From: Vitrella brassicaformis
Lineage: Eukaryota; Sar; Vitrellaceae
Direction: 5' to 3'
DNA: 64,000 nt
NCBI GenBank assembly: GCA_001179505.1
Contig: CDMY01000170.1
Span: 64,446 to 128,445, forward strand
In this document: positions 23,501 to 34,590 of the stretch, one piece after another
How positions within the stretch are numbered: position 1 is the first letter of the stretch
Layout: every line of letters starts with the position of its first letter
Notes under the pieces: model-generated
The model's input: only the letters and a program-made list of their open reading frames with translations
Told to the model about the DNA's origin: nothing
Databases searched by the model: none
Program-made: the position numbers and the translations under genes

Positions 23501-24563
23501 ATCGACCGATGTAGGGGTGCACTGCACTTTGTGTGTGTGTTGGGTGCGTGCAGCCGCCCAAGGGTTGGGATTATGCGTATCCGTCGGTGGCAGCGACGGC
23601 CAGCGGCGATGTGCTGATCGGCTTCACGGCCTTTGACAGGGCGGGGTTCCCCTCTGCCGCATACACATTCCGGCCCGCAGACTGCCCGGACTTCTACACG
23701 CCCGTCATATACAAGGCAAGGCACGCAACACAACACAACACGCAGAATGCCACACTACCGAACCAGCAGCACTAAGTGTGTGTGTATTGTGTTGGTCTGG
23801 TTGTGCAGAAGGGCGAGGCCCCCTACATTCGTCCGACGGCTGAGGTGAATCTGGGTCGGATGAACCTCCATCCACACAAGAACGTGTCCGCATGGTATTA
23901 CCACCCACACCACATCCAGACAAACCATGCAATGCACCCTTGTTTGTTATGCTGGTCGTGGTGCAGGGGCCACGGCTCTGCGACAGTCAACGACCCATCA
24001 GACCCCAGCTGTCTGTGGACGCTGCAGGTGGGTGGGAGGGCGAGACACGTACGTCAGGCATCGCAGCCATACGTTTCTGTCTTGTGTGCGTCATTCACTG
24101 TGTGAATCAGCCTTATTCGAAGATACATGGCCCCCTGACCAACGGCCTCCTGCTGCCGCCCGGCAAGGGCAACTGGGCACTGATGTGGGCACAGGTGTGC
24201 GTGGACCCCCACAGGTATCTGGCGCGGCGGCGGCTCAAGCACAAGAACGACATGAAGCACCGAAATCTGCAGAGGACACAGCAGCAGGCGGCCAAGAGGA
24301 AACGGCAAACAACACACACACAGACCAACAACGTCAAGAAACCACCAGACAAAGACAATAGGAAGGTCAAGGAGGACCAGAAGCAGCAGGAGACCGCTGA
24401 GGCCGACATGTCGTCAGTCTTCGGCAGCGAGGCGTGGCTGGCGCGTCAGTTCCGGTCACTGCTGTCGCGGGACAGCGCGCGGCTGGGTCTGTCTGCGCTG
24501 CTGGGGCGGGAGAGGGTCAGCCAGCTTGATGAGTTTCTCTCATGGCGGAGGGATGATCAGTAG
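20550..24563 (+). CDS. Secreted beta-propeller protein of bacterial type
   Basis: Begins with a signal peptide (hydrophobic to about residue 22). Sixteen exons close in phase to 937 aa: 20550-20628, 20718-20805, 20871-21016, 21081-21256, 21315-21566, 21643-21866, 21968-22197, 22282-22437, 22518-22909, 22987-23073, 23160-23232, 23324-23472, 23554-23715, 23809-23894, 23967-24027 and 24111-24563. The repeat landmarks match a large bacterial extracellular propeller family known to me from sequence patterns: a DPxGALGP element near residue 135, a YDPSSGRFFV element, a YPSVAATASGDVLIGF element, and GHGSATVNDPSDPSCLW near 768. A roughly 180-residue acidic/Asn-rich region is inserted between blades, and the C-terminus is a Lys/Gln-rich tail. 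The intron after 23715 has a GC donor. Catalytic activity is not claimed: sialidase-like folds share this look without activity. Confidence 0.75.
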
Positions 24564-25413
24564 CCCGCCAGCCCCCATTCATTGGATTTACCGGTGGCGC
24601 GAGGGATGGTGGGTGGTGTGTATGATAGTGCAGAGACCGAACTGGCCTCCCTCCCTGTCTCCCTGTCTCCCTGTCTCCCTGTCTCCCTGTCTGCTTCTTG
24701 GTGTACATAAAGCACCCACACATGACATGAATACATGCACATACATACGGATACACAGCTGTCCTCCGTTTCTTCTTTGTCTGTCTTTGTCTCTCTGTGT
24801 GTTGGGTATGGTGCGGCGTGGTGCGGTGGAGTCGAGTCGAGTCGAGTCGAGTGGTGCTGTGTCTACGTGTAGCTGACAGACGGATGTCGTCAACAGGACG
24901 ACAACCCAGCTGCTGGGCGAGTGGGGTGGGTAGATCGGTCGTTGGCTGACTGACTGACTGCAGCGGCCGTTTTCCACGCGTGTGGGATGGATGGATGGAT
25001 GGATGCGTCATTCATGTGGATGTGAGGACAGGTAGGTACGGCCAGCTGCGGTCATGCGTGCGTACTTCTCACCCCCCTGCCTATTTTTGGGCCTCAACAC
25101 AATCAACCTACTCACGCCAATCAACGCAGAGAGAGGGGACAGATTGACATGCAGCATCCACTCGCCCCAGGATACTACCTGCACTCAGGACCGACCAGCA
25201 TCAAAGCAGCCTCAGTCACTGCACCCGTTCGTCCACCGCTGACATGACAGCCCTGGGTAAGAAGGGGATGTCTTGCTTGTGTGTCTCGTGGTTGCGATTT
25301 GTTACATGTAAACCTGCCTGCCTGTTGATTGTCTGTCCATCGCTATCCTCCATGCTCGCCAGGACACACACCGTCCTGCATGCACTGCACTTCACTCTCT
25401 GTCCCCTGGCTGG
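24564..25413. other. Intergenic region between convergent genes, repeat-rich
   Basis: Contains several short tandem repeats: CTGTCTCC units at 24656-24692, GTCGA units at 24829-24852, and GGAT units at 24986-25004. No exon recognised. Confidence 0.6.
24656..24692 (+). repeat. Tandem octamer repeat (CTGTCTCC)n
   Basis: Four to five perfect 8-base units. They sit just downstream of the beta-propeller gene stop codon, so they probably fall in its 3' UTR or terminator region. Confidence 0.85.
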
Positions 25414-28400
25414 CTACAATCGTGGTCTGGTGAGGTCAAAGTCATATCGATGTGCCAGCAGCGCACTGTCCAGTGCCCGCATCATGGCCTGGCACCGACT
25501 GCTCAGCTCGCTGTCCGCGGCCTCCTTCTCGCCGCCACCATGGAGTGCAATGGAGCTTGGCGAAGGGGATGGGGCTGTGGGCGTCGGCTGCTGCAACTCC
25601 AGGGCCAGGTCTTCGTAAAGGCTGGAATGCTCACTCCTGCACCACACACACTCATGGAGGAAGGTGCATTCATTTGTCTATGGGTGTGTGTGTGGATGTG
25701 TGTTGGGGGGGNNNNNNNNNNNNNNNNNNNNNNNNNNNNNNNNNNNNNNNNNNNNNNNNNNNNNNNNNNNNNNNNNNNNNNNNNNNNNNNNNNNNNNNNN
25801 NNNNNNNNNNNNNNNNNNNNNNNNNNNNNNNNNNNNNNNNNNNNNNNNNNNNNNNNNNNNNNNNNNNNNNNNNNNNNNNNNNNNNNNNNNNNNNNNNNNN
25901 NNNNNNNNNNNNNNNNNNNNNNNNNNNNNNNNNNNNNNNNNNNNNNNNNNNNNNNNNNNNNNNNNNNNNNNNNNNNNNNNNNNNNNNNNNNNNNNNNNNN
26001 NNNNNNNNNNNGGGGGGGGGGAGTTACTTGATGAGGTGTATGAGCTGTTCCTGGAACATGGTGATGGACCGGAAGGTTGGGTGGGAACCGATGAAGAAGT
26101 AGAGGAGGGCCGCCCGCATCAAGATGACCATCTCCACCAGCCTGAAGGGGCGGTCGTGCCTCTGCGCAAGGATCCATGGCAGGGCGTCAAGCGACTGCAG
26201 CTCCTCCTCCTCCCAGAAATCGACGTGAATCCTGCAACACACATCGACAAACAAGTCATCGGCCATATATATCACCCACCCCTCTCCTCCCTGCTCACGC
26301 GCACCTGAGCTCCTTCTGGAGCTCCAATCGATCGTGCTCACTCTGACGCTGCACACACACATAGATGCCATGCCACAACAGGTAGGTTCTTCCGTGGCTC
26401 GGCTGTCGACGGGTGAATGTCCTCCCTCTCGCTCAGCTCACTTGGTGCATTTTCCTCCTGACGTCCCTTGCGAGGTGGCGCAGCAGTGGGGGCTGGAAGG
26501 GAGGGGGCGGTCCCAGCGGCAGATGGGCCAAATCCAACGACGGATACAGACCTGTTTGTGAAGATGGATACACCACACTACACCAGCAGCATAGCTGCAT
26601 ATGCCCGTGTGTTTGCGGACGGACGGACCTTTCCGTGTCGGCTCAGACGCCAAGTGGATGCACACGTCGGACTGGGGCGCTGAACAGACAGGGGAAACAG
26701 AGAGAGAGCCACAGACACGGTAGTTTCTTTGTCATAGCCGCCCGCCGACCCACCTACCTAGTGTGGCGGCACACTCGCTGGCGACAGTGTGAGCCCGCAC
26801 CGATGCGGCGTCTCGGCCCTCAGGGACGGTGTCGATGACGCCTACCACAGTCAGGCTGCCCGGCTCGCTGTCCGATCGACGACCTGACATCACACACCGA
26901 TAGGTACGCACACACACGCGTGTTGATGACCCACACGTGTGTCTTACCTGCGTGGGTCATCAACGACGAGTAGAGAGACGTTGAGGTCTGCAGACAGACA
27001 GACAGACAGACAGACAGACACGGCACATGCCCACAGTCGTGTGTGTAAAGACCTTATTATATGTTGGGCTTACGAGTGGAAGCTGGCATTGGGCGTCATC
27101 CTGGAGCTCACGGGTCAACACGCCGTGACCTAATCAATCCACACAGCCACCCCACCCAGACACACACAATGGTCACCGTCCGTCCACCCCTGCCCGCATT
27201 TCTCACCCGCCCATCCCACCTGTGAGGTCATCGACGATGAGCATGACCTTCCTGCCCTCATCCCTGGCCCGCCTGGCCACATGGACTGCCACCAGCACAC
27301 TCAGGTACCGAGCAAACAGACCCACGCTGCCGTCACATCGGATGTCCAACACACACGGGCTGGTGGGGGCCTTGACGGTGGTACTGGGAGAAGAGGATAT
27401 GATGGTGGGGGTGTGTACGACGAGGTCGGGGGGCGACTGGGAGGCCAGCAGGGGCAGCAGCAGGGAACTCTTCCCTGACCACAAACGGTTGGTTGAAATG
27501 AATAATGCATGGCGGGCCCTCTCTCTGTCTCTCTCGTGTGTGCGATGGATAGATACCAGTGCCGTATGGCCCGACCACAACCACACGATGGCCCTCAGCT
27601 GCGTGAATACACACACACACACACACACACACACCGGGTCACTGTGGGTCGACTTCTCCCTTGCTCTGTCTCTGCCTGCCTGCCTACCAATGGGGTGGAG
27701 CACATCGATGGCCATCACGCCCGTCCGAATGAATGACGGCACTGTGGTGCGGGCGATGGGAAAGACAGACGCCGAACGACCCAGAGAGAAGAGGGATGGA
27801 CCCGGCTGCAGTGCACACAGCACAGCCAACAGAGAGAGAAAAGACAGGCTGCATGCCATGCAGCAATAACTATCTGGTCTCTGAGCCTCTCCTCTCGGCA
27901 CACCGACCTGACCTGTTCTCTCGGCATCTCTGCCGTCAATGTGAGCGGGCTCACAGACACGCCGCCAGCCACAGGCCTGGTGCCACATCATCCCCACACA
28001 CGCATCAATCATCTCACGGATGCTCGAACGAATCGATCTTGCTTCTTTCATACGTGGGGAGGACGTTGAGAGTGCCGCCCAATGTGCATGCCTCCCCCAC
28101 CCCGACAGACACACACTGCGATGGCGGGTTGTCCGCTGGGGCAGGGGGGCTGTCCAGGAGACCCACTGTGCAGTAGGCCGCATCCAACTCGCACACAAGA
28201 CCGCGGCCTCCTGTTTAATGAATGGCAGGCAACCAAAGGACAAACGAGAGGTCACGTCATGCGAATGTCTTGTGCTGTGCGTGGTATTCCCGTTCGTCAG
28301 TCAGTCATGACAGTCACCCTGCTCGAAGTGGACGACAGAGCCCACTCTTGCCTCCTGGATGCCCGACACCCGGACAAAGCTGCCTGCACGAGCAGAGGCG

Positions 28401-28684
28401 GCAACACAGACAGAGGCAACCAACACATGGATAGATCCATCAGCAATGGGAAGATCCGTGTCGGTCACCCACCCACCATGCTGCGCGACGACTTTCCCAT
28501 CGAAAGAGCCGCCTTCGAAGCCTTCAGAGAACAGCTTCTCCAGCCCCGACACGCTCTCCATGCCAGCCGCATTGTGGCGAACACGGCTCACACGGGTAAA
28601 GTGCCGAGCGTGGCGAATGACTGATGGATTCTTGTCAAATGCACGAGCGCATGAATGAAGCAGACGAAAGAATGTGACAGGCAT
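25414..28684 (-). CDS. Divergent F1-ATPase alpha-subunit-like protein
   Basis: Fifteen exons close in phase to 587 aa: 28477-28684, 28318-28383, 28054-28210, 27913-27976, 27688-27805, 27557-27598, 27220-27474, 27074-27129, 26948-26987, 26758-26883, 26629-26679, 26442-26551, 26305-26348, 26028-26231 and 25414-25636. The N-terminus is Arg/Phe-rich and acid-poor, like a mitochondrial presequence. The order then follows ATP synthase alpha: an N-terminal beta-barrel (RVSGIQEARVG), the TGVMAIDVLHPIG segment, P-loop GPYGTGKS at 214-221, Walker B VDDLT at 298-302, the GSLT strand, and a helical C-terminal domain with IKSEHSSLYED. Identity is low. Where normal alpha has the conserved Ser-Arg finger after a GIRPA-type motif, this protein reads LYPSLDLAHLPLGP with no arginine. 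Shares a 150-base upstream region with the SPFH gene. Likely a nucleotide-binding alpha relative without a normal catalytic role. Confidence 0.8.
25712..26011. other. Assembly gap of 300 N inside an intron
   Basis: Exactly 300 N, flanked by G runs on both sides. The flanking exons of the ATPase-alpha-like gene (26028-26231 and 25414-25636) join in phase and match the family across the junction, so the gap lies wholly in an intron and probably hides a G/C homopolymer or simple repeat. Confidence 0.85.
27609..27633 (+). repeat. (CA)n microsatellite in intron
   Basis: About twelve CA units within the intron following the exon that ends before the P-loop of the ATPase-alpha-like gene. Confidence 0.85.
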
Positions 28685-28834
28685 CACGGATCTGCCAGTT
28701 TCGGACACTTCCTCAAAAGCTCGCCAAAGGCAAAGCTAAGCTCGCAGACCCGGCGATGAAGAAACCGGCTCTGGATGCATGACGAAGGCTGTATCGCAAC
28801 GCTAGGACCACTGATCTGACGATCCAAGCACAAA
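28685..28834. promoter_or_regulatory. 150-base divergent promoter region
   Basis: Only 150 bases separate the start codons of the ATPase-alpha-like gene (-) and the SPFH gene (+), so both promoters and 5' UTRs must overlap or lie inside it. No TATA box was seen. Confidence 0.5.
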
Positions 28835-30703
28835 ATGGTACGAACTCACACAATCACATGAAGTACCGGGACTCATCAACTCATGCCCCTCCCCTCGTCC
28901 GGTGTCTGATGTGCTGTGATGCGTGTGTGTGCAGGATGAAGCACTCCGTCAGGAGCGTGCTGCCCAGTACCGACAAGCGCATGGGCAGCCGGCCGGGCCT
29001 GACCAGGTGTTCCTCCTCCCTGGCAATGCCCGCAACTGGATGCCCAACTGGGGCGGCGTTGGCGGGGTGCTGGGCACATCCCGCAACAGGAAGTGGCTCA
29101 TCGGTGGCGGCTGCTGCTTCCTCGTGGTGGTCTTGATCTTGATTCTGCTCTCGCTGGGCGCCGTCCGACCGACCGAGTACGGCCTGGTCTACAATGCGAT
29201 AACCAAGAACGTCGACACGAGGCACGTCTATCACGGCGGGCGGCACTTCATCTGGCTGTTCCACTCGTTCATCCCCTTCCCGGCAATTTTGAGAACGATA
29301 GAGTTCTCTGACTATCATCACATTCCCGGTGCGGCGCATTTCGATCCGCTCAAGACGAGGACGCCCGAGGGGCTGCAGATCGTCCTGTCTGTCGCCCTGC
29401 AATACCGCCTGATCAAGTGAGTCGGCAGGCACACAGCGGAGAAACGCTGCGTGTGGTGAGGTGTCGGTCTCCGTATGTGAGGGTCTGTGTGTGTGCGTGT
29501 TATATAGGGATGAGGTGGGGACTCTGTACACGAGGGCGAATGTGCAGTATGAGAGCCTCTTCATGCAAAATGCCAGAGATATCCTGCTCAAGGTGTGTTG
29601 GGTGCACGCACAGAGGGAGGGAGGGAGGGAGGGAAGGACACACAAACATGGACACACACAGAGCCACATGGGGGTGGGTGTTTTCAGACTGTGTCTCGTT
29701 ACAACGCCACGAGCTGGTGGCTGGAGCGAGCCAGGATCGGCCGGGACATGCTGGAGCGAGCCAATGCCACGCTCACATCCCTCCACGCACACGTGAGCAC
29801 ACAACTATTGCCACCAACACGCAGCGAATGGTGTGAGGATGTATATATGTGTATGTGTATTGTGCCGGCTGTGTGGTTTGGCTGAGTCAGGTGGAGATGC
29901 TCCAGATCCTGCGCATCGACTTGCCGGCCGATTGGGAGAAGAAGATTGTCGAGACGCAGGTCGCCCAGCAGCAGATACAGACCGAACAAAACAAACAGCA
30001 GGTACTTATCTGCCCACACACGCACAACGATCTTTCCCTCCTCCATGGATGCCCCCCTCTGTCTCTGTGTGTGCAGGCGGCGCGCATCCGTGCGCAGACC
30101 AAGGTGATTGGTTCCGAGTTCGCCAGAAACGTCACCGTCATCAACGCGGGGGCAGTCGCCAACGCCACATACCTCAAACAAAAGGCAAAGGTCAGCCTGG
30201 CCGGGCTTGCTGATGTGATGTGTGTGGGTCAATCCAATCCACACATGGAGCCATGGTCGTGTGTGTGTGTGTCTGTGTGTGTGCAGGCCGAGGCGGTACA
30301 GCGTCAGCTTGACACGGAGGCCTACACTCTGGCTATGGCTGCACAGCTGCTGGGGGCAACGCCAGAAGAGATCGTCAGGTCAGCCACACACGCACACAAC
30401 ACGACACACACACACACACAGAGACCACGGTAGCTATGCAGTGCACGTACCGGCCGTCTGTTTGGTCTGCTGCTTTCATGCAGGTATCAGCAGATGGCGA
30501 CGTACGCCTCGCTGGCCAACGCGACTTTCCTCTACGGCATGGACAAGTCCTTGACGCCACTGATCAACATCCCCTCGGCCCCGCCCATCGGCAACCCACC
30601 TCCCCCGCCCCTCCCCAACGGCCCCATACAGCCCAACGACTCCCGCTCTCTCCTGCAGACCTGTGAGGACGAGTCATGCTGGAACAGACCGCTGCTGCTT
30701 TGA
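28835..30703 (+). CDS. SPFH/band-7 family membrane protein
   Basis: Prohibitin/stomatin-type scaffold protein, 403 aa. Exons: 28835-28837, 28935-29416, 29508-29592, 29688-29792, 29891-30001, 30077-30190, 30287-30378 and 30484-30703. The first coding exon would contain only the ATG, followed at once by a GTACGA donor; this start is chosen because no other in-frame ATG precedes the transmembrane segment. Residues about 55-78 form one membrane helix (Leu/Ile/Val-rich). The SPFH domain follows from the RPTEYGLVYN element to about residue 250, then a long Gln/Ala/Lys-rich coiled coil typical of the family, and a Pro-rich C-terminus. Members form ring-like membrane assemblies in mitochondria, the plasma membrane or the ER; location is not decided by the sequence. 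Confidence 0.85.
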
Positions 30704-31453
30704 TTTGATGAAGGGATGTGTGGTTCGTTCATGTGTGTACCCTGGTCGTGTGGCAGCGTGATGGCTGGACGTGTGGCGTGGCGGTTGTCTGTCTGGCCAG
30801 ATCAGATCTTTTTAAGCTTTTTCGTCTTGCCTGCCTTGTATCGTCAGTCAGCGAGAAAGGACTTGTGCGTCCATCACACAGACAGAAAGGGGAGGAGGCA
30901 GGCAGTGAGTGTATCATCTCGTGCTGTGGTGTGGTGTGGTGTGCGGCTGTCTGTGTGAGTGAGGGGAGGCCGTGGGTGCGGTGCGTGCGATTGACGGCCG
31001 ATTGTGACATAGTTGAGGACCATCGGTGACTGACGCCATGTAATGTTATGACCAAGTCAGTCCATCCAAGCATCAGCTGAGGAACACGCCACTGAGCTGT
31101 ATAGATTCGTGCACAAACATTCAAGTCGCCCGCGCGCAACAAGTACCAAGAAGCCGTCACATGGGCACTGGATCAACTGGATTCAACAATGCTCCGCGAT
31201 CACCATCCAGGTTACACACAAAGATGGCCAAACGCAAATTGAATCGGACACCCACTTGATCGAATCGACCCGTGATTGATGGATTGCGTCAGTCAGGCTA
31301 CCGAGGCCAATGGACCAGCCCATCACCCATCCCATTCAGTGGCAGCAGGATACAATCGGTCCCACATATATCCCACCCATCAGCTCAATGTCTGTCTGTC
31401 TCATGTCCCATCTCTGTCTGTACACCCATCTATTCTATGCCTCACGCATCATG
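30704..31453. other. Intergenic region between convergent genes
   Basis: Faces the 3' ends of the SPFH gene (+) and the RAP gene (-). Small open frames on both strands lack splice partners and conserved patterns. Nothing recognised. Confidence 0.5.
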
Positions 31454-34444
31454 TCATGGCCTCGCTGCCTGCCCGTAGCCCTCAGTGCACTCGAGCACAA
31501 ACACCGACGGGTCGGTGACCGAACCGTCACCACTCGAGTGACCGGTCTCTCCACTCGCACCATCTGCGTGTGTGTCCTCGTGTGCTGCCGGTAGCCTCAT
31601 GTGCGCCAGGTCGTATTGCAGCAGGAATCGCGCCACCATCCTGCAGTGCAGTCACGGGTGGCAGTGCAGTGCCGAGTGGAGAGAGAGGAGAGGTGTCTGC
31701 CTTCCCTGCATCTGATCTGATCCTCTCTCTGCAGTATGGCACACCTGTTCTTTTCGTCTTGTGTTTCGAGCACCCGGAAGGCATCCAGCGGCACCTTGAT
31801 CACTGTCCAACCTGCGTGCGCACAGACGCAACACACACCTACTGACTGATGCATGTGATATAAGGCGCCATGCTGTTGCGGCGTGCTGACCTTCGGCCGT
31901 GAGGTATCTGTGTTTGCGCATGGTGAAGTCACGGTGATACTCGCGCTGCGGGAGAAAACCAACCAACCAGGTAACAAAGACAGACAAGGGACCACCACCA
32001 TCCAGACGTCTCACACACGGGGGGTCCACCGTGCCCTCTTCATTCCTTCGGTTAATCACCCACCCTGTAAGGCGGATAGAGCTCCCAATTCCTGTCCCAC
32101 TCGACCAAAAGACGACCTGCACAAGCGCCAAGACGACACACACAGTGTCTGTCTGTCTGTTTCTCACTCAAAGAATGTCAATTCGCCAATCAACATGTCT
32201 GTCCTTGTGAGTGTCTACTTAACTTACCACGTGGATCGGTCAGCTTGAGCAGATAGGGTCCGTAGATGGCCGGGACGAACTGACACACATATGACATGAT
32301 GTGCAGTCAGTGCACCCTGAGAGGCTTCCCTCCCTCCCTCTCCCCCGTTGTGCAGTGCACGTCACGTCACGAGTGTGTCTGTGTGTGTGCTCATAGCTAC
32401 ATGGAAGCCGAGGGTTTCGGTGACGTTGGCGAGCTCTTGAAGTACAAATGGCTGCTCCGGCACATTGAACTTGTCCACATACTGGCGCCATCCCATCCCA
32501 TCCCATCCCATCCACACACGTCACATCACGTCCACCCACCCATCTGTTGCACATCCTCCTCCATACTCACTGCCCACCTCACTCACTCCTCACCTGTACA
32601 GTGTTGGATCTGATGCGCTCCAGGAAATGAAGCGTATGGGGCGAAAACAGACTCAGCGCCTGACAAAGAAATAAATGCTGACTCCGATCGTCATGAATGA
32701 AAACTGCCGTCGCCCCTCCCCTCCCTCTACACCTGATGCGATGCAGTCACTTACCTCTTGGTTGTCATGCCGCAGCCACATCTCCATGATCTTGAGCGGC
32801 ACCAAGTACTCGTTGACGCGAGCGACCTCACGCCCATACTCGGACCATGCGATACGCCGCTCCTCCGAAGAGGCGGCATCATCCGCAGAATGGTCGCCTG
32901 TTGGTGCGGGGGGGTATGTGAGGGGCACCCGGAGAGACAGGAACCGGTTGAAGATCAGCTTCTGCAGACATCGCATCAGTGCGGTGATAGTGCATCTGTT
33001 TGAAGCATGTGTGTGGCGTGCGGGTGTGGGTACCGACCAGTGTGGCAGTTGCGCAGATGTCATTGAGGACGGCGGGATACACAGCCTGACACATAAAAGA
33101 CGAGGAGAGAGGCATGCACGCCACACGCCAGCTTTCACGCCATCGGTATGCCTTCCTTTCACAGACCTACCTGTACAATTAGCGCAGGGTTGCTCCACCA
33201 ACACACACTGACGATACGCACCGACACGCATCGCATCTTGGATCGATTCCTCACGGATCCCCCAGCCCCGCCCGCGTTCCTCCCTCCCTCCCTCCCTCCC
33301 CCACTCACTTACCGCTTCTTCAGCACGGCATTGACCTTGAGTATGTAGGATGGCTCCATGTGCATGTGGAGCCTCACGAGGATGGGAATCAACTCCCCAA
33401 TACCTTCAGCGGGCAGCGTGTAGAACTCATCCATCGCCTGTACACCAGTCAGACCCACACAGGCAACACTGACTGACAGTGTGTTGTGTTGTGCTGTGGG
33501 TGGGCTGGCCTCCCCCTGCACCCACCTTCTTGGCAAGGACGGTGAGAAAGCTCTCGTCAGGGGACTGCACGGACAGATGCACACACCTTGGCAATGCATT
33601 AATGGATGAGGGAAGCCCCGGCAGTTGCCTGCTGTGTCTGGCTTACAGGCAGGTTTGCCGCTGCGACAAGAAGGCGCGTCAGCTGACGGGGAGCAAAGGT
33701 CTTTAGCCGGTCAACAACTAAGAGGCACACAGCAGACAGCCAAGGGCAGAGAGAGCAAGCCAAGCAATGCGAACAAAGGACGGGCACATACCATGTGTTC
33801 ATATTAGTACCTTCACTGACGAGGAAGTCGAGGAACTTGGGCCTGTCCCACTGGCCCTTGGCATACGAGTACAGCAGCCGCGTCAGCCCCTCGTTGTCGT
33901 AGTCCCTGATGTGCCGCGCCACGTGACGCAGCAACGCCGTCAGCACATCACTATCGACACCCACCCTCAGCCGCGCCTTCGCATACGCCAGGTTCTGCAG
34001 CACCTTGGTCACATCCTCTGAAGTCATCTCATCAAGCAGGGCGGCCAGCCGGTCCTGGTAGCCTTTCCACAGACCCTCACCATCCAGCCGTAGCGCACTC
34101 GACCGGCCCATGCAGTACAGCAGCTGCCTCTTGGGCAAGGAACTGACGTCGAGTGCCGTCAGCTCCCCATCTCTGATGGTGAAGTCAGGCTCCCGCCTCC
34201 CTGCCGATGAGTCATCAGCACCAGCAGACGGCTCACTGGCAGCATCCTCACTCCCAGGGTGGCCCGCACCATCAGCAGTGAACTCCTCGTACTCGAAGCC
34301 CTCGAATGCCTCACGATCACGCGCGTCGAATGAATGCCGGGCGATGGATGACCGCCATCGAACCGAGGCGAAACGTTCATGACGCCGGCTGCCGCGCGCC
34401 AAGAAAGCGGCAGATCTCAGTGCAGACTGATAGATCCGTCGCAT
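31454..34444 (-). CDS. RAP-domain protein, probable organellar RNA factor
   Basis: Fourteen exons close in phase to 573 aa: 33811-34444, 33647-33717, 33526-33564, 33313-33437, 33171-33207, 33038-33085, 32755-32961, 32594-32659, 32401-32481, 32228-32279, 32064-32116, 31891-31945, 31745-31811 and 31454-31640. The start at 34444 opens an Arg/Ala/Ser-rich, acid-poor leader like a mitochondrial presequence. Residues about 150-400 are degenerate helical repeats (for example VTKVLQNLAYAKARL, then LTRLLYSYAKGQW) of the kind found next to RAP domains in apicomplexan mitochondrial proteins. The C-terminus has the RAP pattern: VEWDRNWEL, RKHRYLTAEGWTVIKVPL, FLLQYDL. RAP proteins bind organellar RNA, including fragmented rRNA in alveolates. 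Diverges from the sideroflexin gene across 146 bases. Confidence 0.85.
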
Positions 34445-34590
34445 CCTATACGTTGTCGAAAAGCCCTGAATGACGGGAGTTGGAAAAGCCAAGAAGGGAT
34501 GCGAGCTCATGTTGCGAGCTAAGCTCCAAGCTCCATTTGGGAAAGGCACGACGAGCGTCTGCCCGAGATCTGCAGCTGTCGCAGGCCGCC
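34445..34590. promoter_or_regulatory. 146-base divergent promoter region
   Basis: Separates the start codons of the RAP gene (-) and the sideroflexin gene (+). The close spacing implies a shared promoter. No core element was identified. Confidence 0.5.

Noticed and set aside
23716-23808. Intron retention after 23715 as the true reading
   Set aside because: Retention meets a stop at 23773-23775, whereas splicing with a GC donor keeps the propeller pattern.
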